Source: Candidatus Peribacteria bacterium (lineage in GTDB: Bacteria > Patescibacteriota > Gracilibacteria > Peribacterales > Peribacteraceae). Taken from it: a stretch of 64,000 nt of DNA. Shown in pieces: positions 18,001 to 25,000 of the stretch (positions are counted from its first letter, which is position 1; every line of letters starts with the position of its first letter). The DNA is taken from positions 69,063 through 133,062 of the forward strand of contig JAHFJM010000003.1 of the NCBI GenBank assembly GCA_023245935.1, read 5' to 3'. The position numbers were made by a program, and so were the translations under genes. The notes under the pieces were generated by a model, which ran no database searches, had not been told where the DNA came from, and saw nothing but the letters and a program-made list of their open reading frames with translations.

Positions 18001-18750
18001 GATCTTCTCCCCGGGGATCCTCTCGAACCGACGATCAAGAGTCTCCTCTCCCGCGGCACCAAGAATACTGACCAAAAAACCCTCTGGCTCCTTCCCGCAA
18101 CCAAAACTCCCACCGAGTTCGGCATCACCAAAGGAACACCAAAACTTTCTCTCGACGAGCCCGTCTCCCTCTTCGAGGCGCTCAGAACTCTCCTCATCCT
18201 TCGTTGTCTCCCTCCTCCCACTGCCAGAGAATTCGTCCTCTCCAATTTCTCCATCGAAGGCTCCGGCGAGAGCAGAGTGCCGAGGGATCGTCTCGCAAAC
18301 CTCAAACGTGATCAGAGCTTCGTCTCCCGCACGTTCTACAGAGCACAGGACCATGAACGCGCGTTCGATCTCTCGCTCTTCACCTATGCCCAAAATCTCC
18401 TCAGCGGAGATGCCAGAAAAGCAGATTCTTCCCTCAACGTCAGAGACGGCTCTTCCCTCCTCGCCTCAGGATTCCTGAACCTTCTCGTCCACGAATCTCT
18501 CCTCAATCCTCAGGAAGCAGAAACCAAAGCGGAGGGTCTCGCCCTCGATCTCGCGAAGTATTTCCTCGACGACCCCGATCTCGACTGGCGAACCGGTGAT
18601 CATCTCAGAAATCTTCCTCTCACCCGCAGCATGCTTCTCGAATTCCTCGGTGCGGTGCTCGACAAGGAGATTCCCCCGGAAGATGCCCCCGAGACATCAT
18701 CGGTGAAGGAATCACTCGGGGAAGGGTGGTGGAAGAGGTTGAGGGAGTGA
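15010..18750 (+). CDS. Membrane-anchored FG-GAP propeller protein with SLH-like C-terminus
   Basis: 1246 aa. Three hydrophobic spans lie in the first ~115 residues (FFLLAGVAMLVLASIASLVL; YIALFAGICILLIVLGF; LLTVAILILSV). Seven FG-GAP/VCBS repeats follow, of type GDFDNDGDIDYIAGN with DxDxDG calcium loops (about 128-480), one seven-bladed beta-propeller. Next come a fibronectin-III-like domain with WGSGSD and 'CGNTFYWNVATVD' (~490-595), a run of 12 Gly, an SdrD-B-like domain 'AFEDINANGKKDLREKNG' (~635-735), and a 500-residue helical tail with SLH-like segments such as 'ITRREAITLIAAAMKI'. It probably displays a propeller on the cell surface. The C-terminal half is nearly identical to the 22054 protein and uses strongly C-ending codons, unlike the N-terminal half. 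Confidence 0.8.
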   Translation: MQKKFFLLAGVAMLVLASIASLVLSNPSTIVFFLENYGYIALFAGICILLIVLGFQWHAILRSHRTHQVPLRMIEETKPRFIGRFETATTNLLTVAILILSVQSVYVAFGLPPNFWALLSTTTEVKKTIRVITGDFDNDGDIDYIAGNTDIGGGTDKTDIYLNNGSGVFSNSTFVASHAMTDLDAGDVDGDGDLDIIFSTDGGEGINKCVNNGSAVFTCQSLNATPLDHMRLLDVDNNGTLDLVALSSTSNSTQAVYINDGHGVFTAANSTLPKTNGFAVADFNSDGYLDLALTATAVASTTKVYLNSGTGAFVQVTSFTPSGGTQTAVIAPDVDGDGDIDLLITDNLGIMRVMENNGNNTFTAGGTYGSMARADDVAYADLQNNSRFYAIIGGCDSSAVNGGGETWSNNGAGGFTVLAAALDPTDCTKSVAFGDIDGDGDSDYVRGNRDPSGASGQANRVYVSAYSASTANTAPTASTASTLTGTILSSSPPTTATVRLSWGSGSDTISATRMLQYQLKVGTGSAANNILSSKTASPNWTTRVMPNGQSRTMLLRNLPCGNTFYWNVATVDTGFKSTWSTEQSFTLSSSCQLTFSGGGGGGGGGGGGSTTTAPSGGRLWRIPREELPPRIPTGTLSVSAFEDINANGKKDLREKNGFAGLSITASGSTASGVTIRKTLTLSKKGKVTFELEQSDKRGYTLIVASGSTILADFEPTGKTTSGSYIVRDQSSAAIAFGFRRAALLDYHPCLTVAAADAQDRGKSDALILLGQLQDAFFHPIADGVTLKAGLTKRADFFTLLARTQCIPLVSPPPRKNSKGSIKSLIDLPPQPATPNAVLLYSLLASDLPASRHTSKGQAADLSAPITRREAITLIAAAMKIPKDKQVTEGSLPADLSSKDPLVPDFLTLRSLDILPLGFLTLLGSEHGMDSTEAATLLTRASFQAGHIGLLPIVFDHSGHAAAPVEEKRLDVLDDFPDLPIRDCLLTDSKRAGNINFKDLLPGDPLEPTIKSLLSRGTKNTDQKTLWLLPATKTPTEFGITKGTPKLSLDEPVSLFEALRTLLILRCLPPPTAREFVLSNFSIEGSGESRVPRDRLANLKRDQSFVSRTFYRAQDHERAFDLSLFTYAQNLLSGDARKADSSLNVRDGSSLLASGFLNLLVHESLLNPQEAETKAEGLALDLAKYFLDDPDLDWRTGDHLRNLPLTRSMLLEFLGAVLDKEIPPEDAPETSSVKESLGEGWWKRLRE

Positions 18751-18790
18751 ACGAAATCGCCTGCATCCCTTCCAGAAGGGCTGGAAATGC

Positions 18791-18818
18791 TATTGACTCA
18801 TATATTTTTTATAGTAGA
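18791..18818 (+). promoter_or_regulatory. Promoter of the TrmB-like regulator locus
   Basis: TTGACT (18791-18796), 16-nt spacer, TAGAGT (18813-18818), about 32 nt before the upstream ORF. The TTGACT-16 nt arrangement recurs before the genes at 19939 and 21277. Confidence 0.5.
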
Positions 18819-18850
18819 GTGCGAGTTTGTCTCTACGACATTTTCCTGTT

Positions 18851-18946
18851 ATGAATACATCTCTTCCGATTTCGACCCCACTTCGCCCCGCGACGGGGCT
18901 ACGAGGGGCGAGAGGCACTCACTATTCTTCCCTCAAGGTCGGATGA
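18851..18946 (+). CDS. Upstream ORF (31 codons) coupled to the TrmB-like gene
   Basis: ATG at 18851 opens an ORF starting MNTSLPIS that ends in TGA at 18944-18946, overlapping the ATG of the main gene (ATGA). Its first eight residues are the same as the main protein's first eight, yet six of the seven codons after the ATG are synonymous variants. The middle is built from a GC-rich palindrome (CGCCCCG...CGGGGC...GGGGCG). It could couple translation or be the debris of a repeat insertion into the gene's 5' end. Confidence 0.4.
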   Translation: MNTSLPISTPLRPATGLRGARGTHYSSLKVG

Positions 18947-19860
18947 ACACCTCCTTGCCCATTTCCATCGAGGCATACCTGAAAGAAGCGGGGTTTTCGC
19001 AAACAGAAATGTTGGTTCTTCGAAAGCTGCTTGAGAACGACTCGCTTACGATTCGCGAACTCGCAACGAAGATGGGGAAATCCCCGGGACTTGTCGACCA
19101 GGCGGTGAAGAAAATGATGAAGAAAACGATCGTTCGTAGGGATACGATCAACGGTCAGCCGAAGTACCTGATTCATTCGCTGGACGCAGTCGTGCAATGG
19201 GTGAAGACCGACATGAAGGGGAGAAAGGAGATGCTCGAGAAGAGGCAGGAGAACTTCGAATCGTTCATCCAAACGCTGAAGATGGACAAATCCAGACCCG
19301 ATATGGAGCATTTCTCGGGATCGGAGGGCATCCGGAAAGCGTACGATAAAATCATCACCGTCGGCGGGGAGATCCTGACGATGATGCCGATTCTCTTCCT
19401 TGCCGAGGATGATCCTCTCCGTGCGTTTCGCAGCGATCTTTTCCGTCGCAGACAGGTTCGGAGGATCTTCCAACGTGTCCTCGCTCCGGACAGTCCACTT
19501 GCGCGCAGATTCCAGTCGCGCGACATGTTGGAGTATCGAAAGACGGTGCTCGTTCCCGAGTCGGAACTTCCTCTTCCCTTCGAGAAGACGATCGTCGGGG
19601 ACACGATTGCCTACATTGACCATAAGAGTCAGAACGCCTGCTTCCTGAAGTTTCCGGAATTGGCGAAATCCGAGCGTGGAATTTTCGAGTGCCTCTGGGT
19701 GCGGACGCTGAGGAACGAGAAGAACGGCGAGGGGACGGTGTCGGCGGGGGTGACGCACACTGTGGCTCCGCTCCGCGCGGGGATACTCTCACGGAATGGA
19801 TGTGCCATGGGTTTTTGTGCTTTCCTCAGCGGTGCACTCACTATTTTGTTTTTGAAGTAG
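18943..19860 (+). CDS. TrmB-family transcriptional regulator
   Basis: 305 aa. The N-terminal winged helix-turn-helix is 'YLKEAGFSQTEMLVLRKLLENDSLTIRELATKMGKS' with 'GLVDQAVKKMMKK' as recognition region, then the wing 'TIVRRDTINGQPKYLIH'. This is followed by a helical linker (coiled-coil-like, residues ~75-105) and a C-terminal effector domain starting 'HFSGSEGIRKAYDKII', as in TrmB regulators with a PLD-like sensor domain. Such proteins bind sugars or other ligands. The last ~40 residues (VSAGVTHTVAPLRAG...) look unlike the family and may be repeat-derived read-through. The start at 18943 fits the family; the longer track ORF includes non-homologous codons. It lies between the two FG-GAP loci and is a candidate controller of them. 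Confidence 0.7.
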   Translation: MNTSLPISIEAYLKEAGFSQTEMLVLRKLLENDSLTIRELATKMGKSPGLVDQAVKKMMKKTIVRRDTINGQPKYLIHSLDAVVQWVKTDMKGRKEMLEKRQENFESFIQTLKMDKSRPDMEHFSGSEGIRKAYDKIITVGGEILTMMPILFLAEDDPLRAFRSDLFRRRQVRRIFQRVLAPDSPLARRFQSRDMLEYRKTVLVPESELPLPFEKTIVGDTIAYIDHKSQNACFLKFPELAKSERGIFECLWVRTLRNEKNGEGTVSAGVTHTVAPLRAGILSRNGCAMGFCAFLSGALTILFLK

Positions 19861-19864
19861 TTGT

Positions 19865-19874
19865 GGGGGGGGGG
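19865..19874. repeat. Homopolymer G10 tract
   Basis: Ten consecutive G residues lie just after the TrmB-like stop and about 30 nt upstream of the next promoter. Such tracts are prone to slippage. Confidence 0.7.
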
Positions 19875-19902
19875 CTCTGGGTTGCAGTTTGGAAATATGT
19901 AA

Positions 19903-19930
19903 TTGACTAATCTATCTCTAGGAGTAAAAT
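19903..19930 (+). promoter_or_regulatory. Promoter of the 19939 gene
   Basis: TTGACT (19903-19908), 16 nt, TAAAAT (19925-19930), then 8 nt to ATG at 19939, consistent with a leaderless or nearly leaderless mRNA. Confidence 0.6.
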
Positions 19931-19938
19931 GTACTTTG

Positions 19939-20583
19939 ATGTTTGAAAGAACTAATCGATCAGAGCAAGATTCAGCCCGTTCTCAGGAACAGGGAGGATT
20001 TGTGCAGCAGCAAGGCTCGGGAGGCAGATCATTATCCCTCGTTACTGCTGCAGTTATTGCAGGAGCAGCATCGCTTCTTGCAGCACGTCAGTTGCAGACA
20101 TTGCCTGTGGAGACCGGGAAACAATCTGAGAAGAGACTGGATACGCGCGATGTCGATGCCTTCATTCATGCCCAGCAAAATGTCATCACCATGGTTGATG
20201 ACGGAATCCGCGATGCGAGTGTTCTTGAGGCAGTGAAGGCTCTGAATGTTGCAGGGAATAAGCTTCTGCTTTCTCTTGATCAGTGGACCGTGCCGGGAAC
20301 CCCTTTCGATGACGCGCTTGCTTCCATGCGTCTCGCGCTCGGAGATTGTACGGACGAGTCCATTCATTTGGCATTGTCGGAACAGATCGAAACAACCGAA
20401 AAATTTTCGAAAGCGTGGGCTCAATTGATCGCTCATCGGCAAGTCTCCAGCGGCAATCCTCGTCTTTGGTGGGATGCGGATCACTCATGCCTTGCGGCAA
20501 GGACACCTGATGGGAAGCTTGTCCCCATTGACTCTCCGGTTCCATCGAAACAGAAGGAAACTATAGTTATTGGTCAGGAGTAG
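19939..20583 (+). CDS. Unknown single-span membrane-anchored protein
   Basis: 214 aa from the ATG at 19939 (MFERTNRSEQ). The track start at 19903 is the -35 box. A polar, Gln/Ser-rich cytoplasmic tail of 30 residues precedes the span 'LSLVTAAVIAGAASLLAARQL'. The outer part is helical, with 'DVDAFIHAQQNVITMVDDG' and two cysteines (ALGDCTDES, DHSCLAAR). Not recognised. In layout it resembles the anchored proteins at 13404 and 14269, though I see no clear sequence similarity. Confidence 0.6.
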   Translation: MFERTNRSEQDSARSQEQGGFVQQQGSGGRSLSLVTAAVIAGAASLLAARQLQTLPVETGKQSEKRLDTRDVDAFIHAQQNVITMVDDGIRDASVLEAVKALNVAGNKLLLSLDQWTVPGTPFDDALASMRLALGDCTDESIHLALSEQIETTEKFSKAWAQLIAHRQVSSGNPRLWWDADHSCLAARTPDGKLVPIDSPVPSKQKETIVIGQE

Positions 20584-20641
20584 TTGAAGAGGGAAAACGG
20601 GTGCTGATGCTCATTAATTGAGGAAGGATGATTGACATTCC

Positions 20642-21162
20642 TTGACATTTCTCTACGTATCCAGGATTCAGCTTGGGAAGATACAATTCTCTCCTCAGCC
20701 GCTTGATTTGAATGCATTCTTTACCGAAGTTCTGCAGGTGGTGGAGCCGACGGTGCAGCAGAAGAAGCTCAACTTCGTGAAGAGTATGCCGAAGATGCTG
20801 CCGACAGTCCTCCTCGGTAAGCGTTACACCCGCATGACGGTGGAAAACCTGCTCACGAATGCCGTCAAATACACGCCGGACGGTGGTACCGTCACGTTCG
20901 ACCTCACGATCGAGAACGGCATTCTGCACTGTTCGGCCGATACCGGTTGCGGAATCCCGAAGGAGGATCAGGGTAAGATCTTCGGGAAGATGTACCGTGC
21001 GAGCAACGTACGCAATACCGTGGAAGGCAATGGTTTCGGGGTCTCTACGTCGCAAAAGGAGCCATTGAAGGGCAGGGCGGTAAGATGTGGTTTATAAGCG
21101 AGGTGGGGAAGGGGACGACGTTCAGTTTTGAGTTGCCGGTGAAGAAGGCAAAAGAAATCTAG
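20642..21162 (+). pseudogene. Decayed sensor histidine kinase (HATPase domain remnant)
   Basis: The reading frame starts inside the region just after a histidine box ('VSRIQLGKIQFSPQPLDL'), so the sensor and the phospho-acceptor His are missing. The ATPase part is recognisable: N-box 'TVENLLTNAVKYTPDGG', G1 'DTGCGIPKEDQGKIFGKMYRA', and the start of G2 'EGNGFG'. There the frame shifts within a GGGG run (about 21040). The other frame continues 'LYVAKGAIEGQGGKMWF' and 'GKGTTFSFELPVKKAKEI' to a TAG at 21160. The 5' deletion plus frameshift indicate a pseudogene. Its former partner is unknown. Confidence 0.85.
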
Positions 21163-21211
21163 AGTGCTGTTGCAGTTTGTAGCTCAGTGTTGCTGAGAAG
21201 ACTTATGTAGT

Positions 21212-21231
21212 CACCAAATTGAAATTTGGTG
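21212..21231. promoter_or_regulatory. Perfect palindrome CACCAAATT-GA-AATTTGGTG
   Basis: Nine-bp arms around 2 nt lie 9 nt upstream of the -35 of the next gene. No T-run follows, so an operator is more likely than a terminator. Confidence 0.5.
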
Positions 21232-21240
21232 TTGGAATAA

Positions 21241-21268
21241 TTGACTTAATTCTATATACTATTACAAT
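21241..21268 (+). promoter_or_regulatory. Promoter of the 21277 gene
   Basis: TTGACT (21241-21246), 16 nt, TACAAT (21263-21268), then 8 nt to the ATG. The architecture is identical to the promoter at 19903-19930. Confidence 0.6.
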
Positions 21269-21276
21269 ATAATAAT

Positions 21277-21999
21277 ATGAGAGCGCCACAAAGTCACTCT
21301 GATGTAGGCAGAAGTGGGGGTGATCCTGATATTTTGCCACAAGTAATTGAAAGCGACTCCGATTCTGCGCTTTCCAGAAGAGATTGGATAGCGCTCAGTA
21401 CCGGAACGGTGGCGATTGCAGCTCTCGGGCTCGTCGGATTGTCAGGCAGAAAGAAGCAATCTGGAGTAAAACAGGAACAGGAGTATTCATCGGATGTCTT
21501 GGAAGCAATGATTGATTTTGAGAAAACAAGATTATCGCTGAAGGCAGTGGAAGAAAGTTTACGTCGGTCTAGACGATTGGATCGGTCGGAAGAAGCTCTC
21601 AGAGCTGATTTTCAAAGTTTGGCACATCATGGAAGGTATCTCTGTGTTCATCTTCAAATGGAGCCGAATACATCGGCAAAAAGAATGGTTCCGCTTTTTC
21701 TTGATGCTCAAATGTTGCTTGAATCAATCGTAGATTTGCTTCCGGAAGATCCGTCGAACAATGATGTAAGAAAATCTGTTACAGAACTTTCAGAATTGAT
21801 GAACAGCCTGAAAATAGATGCACACGTAACGGGTTTCATCGCAGAAAAAACATTGGATATTGAACGGGACGATGCGAACAACAGCTATGTGCGGATGAGG
21901 GATCCGGCTTCGTCCGGTAGTCCACTTATTCCATTGAAGCAATGGTATGAAGATCATTTGCCTGAATGTGAGAAGAACATGCGCAAGGAAAAGGAGTAA
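21277..21999 (+). CDS. Unknown protein with Tat-like anchor (SRRDWIALS)
   Basis: 240 aa, not recognised. A 32-residue polar N-terminus is followed by 'LSRRDWIALSTGTVAIAALGLVGLSG', an RR motif with a hydrophobic span, then a helical outer domain rich in Arg/Glu (LKAVEESLRRSRRLDRSEEALR) with one central Cys and one near the C-terminus (LPECEKN). The RR-span is of the same style as in the proteins at 11852 and 26341. The second FG-GAP gene starts 54 nt downstream from its own promoter. Confidence 0.6.
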   Translation: MRAPQSHSDVGRSGGDPDILPQVIESDSDSALSRRDWIALSTGTVAIAALGLVGLSGRKKQSGVKQEQEYSSDVLEAMIDFEKTRLSLKAVEESLRRSRRLDRSEEALRADFQSLAHHGRYLCVHLQMEPNTSAKRMVPLFLDAQMLLESIVDLLPEDPSNNDVRKSVTELSELMNSLKIDAHVTGFIAEKTLDIERDDANNSYVRMRDPASSGSPLIPLKQWYEDHLPECEKNMRKEKE

Positions 22000-22004
22000 C
22001 GACA

Positions 22005-22033
22005 TGGCAAGAATCCGTCTTTTGCGCTATAAT
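22005..22033 (+). promoter_or_regulatory. Promoter of the second FG-GAP gene
   Basis: TGGCAA (22005-22010), 17 nt, TATAAT (22028-22033), then 20 nt to ATG. TTTTGCGCTATAATA matches the paralogue promoter at one base difference. Confidence 0.6.
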
Positions 22034-22053
22034 ACTGGGAAAAACACACACCG

Positions 22054-25000
22054 ATGCGCAAGCGATTTCTCTTCGTCACAGGCATCACCCTTCTGCTGTT
22101 TCTCAGCGGTCTGATTCTGCTGCATGCACAGGTTCTGCTTTGGTCGGTCACTGTCATCTCTCCGTTCAAAGCAATCATGATGTTGCATGGCTTCGCGATA
22201 CTGTCGATCGGCATTGCATTTGTTCTGATCGCTCTCATCGCCGAATGGCACGTTATTCTCCGCCATCTCAGGATCAATCGAATGTCGATTGCGACAGTCG
22301 AGCAGACAAAGTCGAGACTCCCCAAATCGTTTGAAATTGTTGCGACGAATGTTCTGACCGTCGCCGTCGCGATTCTTTCCGTACAGTTTGTTGCGATCGT
22401 CTATGCGATGGCGTTCACGTTGAGCAGCTCAACAACGGAGACGAAGAGAACAATCGGCGTTATCATGCTCGATGTAGACGGAGATGGGGATCTCGACTAC
22501 ATCGCTGGGAATTCCACAACGGATAATAGTGTCGATGTGTATAAGAACAATGGGACTGGAACGTTTTCATATTCTTCGACCATTGCCTCAGGAAGTTTTC
22601 AAACTTTCTCTGCTGGGGACATCGACGGGGACGGGGACATCGACTTCGTGACTTCAAATTCGAGTTCTCTAAAAAAATATGTGAATGACGGCAATGGAAG
22701 TTTTACAGCGTCTACCGTAGATTCGATCGGCAATAAAAATATAGTACTTGCTGATTTCAACGGTGACGGCAGTCTTGATATTGTGACTGCCGCTGAGAGT
22801 GCGACAACGGCAAATGCGATCTATCTCAATGACAGTCACGGAAACTTTACCGCAGCACCTTCAACTCTGCCGATGGAGGTTGGCATGGGCATCGCTGATT
22901 TCAACAGTGACGGATATCCGGATCTCGCATTGCTCGATACATCACAGGATCTGAATGTTTACCTGAATAGCGGAACGGGTGCGTTCGTGCGATCATTCCT
23001 CGGTGTTGTGCAAGTGAACTATCCGCTTGCATTCGGAGATTTCAACAGTGATGGAAGTATTGATATTGTGGTCACTAATTATTCCACTCAAAAGATTTTC
23101 ACCTATACCAATAACGGTCTCGGGACATCTTTTACTGCCGGCACGAACGTTACTTCGAATATCGGTTCGCCCAGTAACATTGCTCCTGGAGACATCGATA
23201 ATGATGGAGATTTGGATATCATTATTGCCGGAGGATTCACTTCCGGAGCAGCACGCCTTTTTCTCAACGATGGCAGCGGACTATTTACAGAGAGTGGTTC
23301 GCCAACGGAAGCAGGGGATTGCAATTATGATGTCGCTATTGGGGACATCGATGCCGACGGTGATCTTGATTATATCCGTGGTAACTACGGGTGCGGATCC
23401 GGTGAAGCGAATCGTCATTACAAGAGTGACCAAGCAGCGACAAGCGCGAACACCGCCCCCACCGCTCCCACTGCTTCCACACTCACCGGAGCAGTCGTCA
23501 GCCCACAACCGAAGAGTACGACATCGGCGACCAATGATAACAGCGTGGGGACGAGACCTTTCTTGGCTTCCAATAACGTGTATACGAGTAACGATACGTA
23601 TGCTTCGGCCTCAAGCCTTGTGACCGGAGAAGATTCGTACTACCTGGTCGCGACTGCCTTCAACTTCAATATTCCAAGCAATGCAACCATTCTGGGCATC
23701 AAAGCTGAGGTTGAGGAGAATGGAGGAGACAGCACGATCGTGGATAACAGAGTGCGTATTGTAAAAGGGGGCGCCATCGGATCGACGGATCGAGGCAGTG
23801 CAACTGCCTGGCCCGCGGCAGATGCCTATGTCAGCTACGGCAGTGCGTCTGATCTATGGGGTACAACGTGGACGCCCGCCAACATCAATGCAAGTAACTT
23901 CGGATTCGCCATTTCGGCCCACAGTACGACGACTGTCACATCGTTCCCCAGAATCGACCACATCCGCATCACCGTCTATTACAGCATGCAGGATGTCCGC
24001 CTCCGCTGGGGCTCCGGCTCCGACAGCATCAGCGCGACGAGAATGCTGCAATATCAACTGAAAGTCGGTACGGGCAGCAATGCCAATAACATTCTCTCGA
24101 GCAAAACCGCAAGCCCGAACTGGACAACCCGCGTCATGCCAAACGGGCAGAGCAGAACGATGCTCCTCAAGAATCTTCCCTGCGGCAACACGTTCTACTG
24201 GAATGTAGCCGCGGTCGACACGGGTTTCATGTCGACGTGGAGCACGGAACAATCCTTCACGCTTTCTTCTTCCTGCCAACTTACGTTTGGCGGGGGAGGG
24301 GGAGGAGGCGGTGGCGGCGGCGGAACGACCACAACCGCTCCCAGCGGTGGAAGACTCTGGAGAATCCCCCGCGAGGAACTTCCTCCAAGAATTCCAACCG
24401 GTACTCTCTCCGTCTCCGCCTTCGAAGACATCAATGCCAATGGCAAAAAGGATCTCCGCGAGAAGAACGGCTTCGCCGGTCTCTCAATCACCGCCTCCGG
24501 TTCCACCGCCTCCGGCGTCACGATCAGAAAAACTCTCACGCTCTCGCAGAAAGGACAAGTCACCTTCGAGCTTGAGAAGAGCGACAAGCGGGGCTACACC
24601 TTGATTGTCGACAGCGGTTCCACCATCCTCGCCGATTTCGAGCCGACCGGCAAAACAACCTCCGGCTCCTACATCGTTCGTGACCAATCGTCCGCTGCCA
24701 TCGCCTTCGGTTTCCGAAGACAGGAACTCCTCGACTATCACCCCTGTCTCACCGTCGCTGCAGCCGATGCGCAGGATCGCGGAAAACCCGATGCCCTCAT
24801 CCTCCTCGGTCAACTGGAAGATGCTTTCTTCAATCACGTCATTGACGGCGTCACACTCAAGACAGGGCTCACCAAGCGAGCGGACTTCTTCACGCTCCTC
24901 GCCCGCACCCAGTGCATCCCTCTCATCTCACCGCCTCCACGAAAAAACTCCAAAGGCGACATCAAATCTCTCATCGATCTCCCTCCTCTGCCTGCAACTC

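Noticed and set aside
16414-18478. Long alternative-frame ORFs over the first FG-GAP gene (16414-17343, 17542-18393, 17756-18478)
   Set aside because: They result from the pyrimidine-rich codon style of the SLH-like half. The sense frame is conserved with the paralogue at the protein level.
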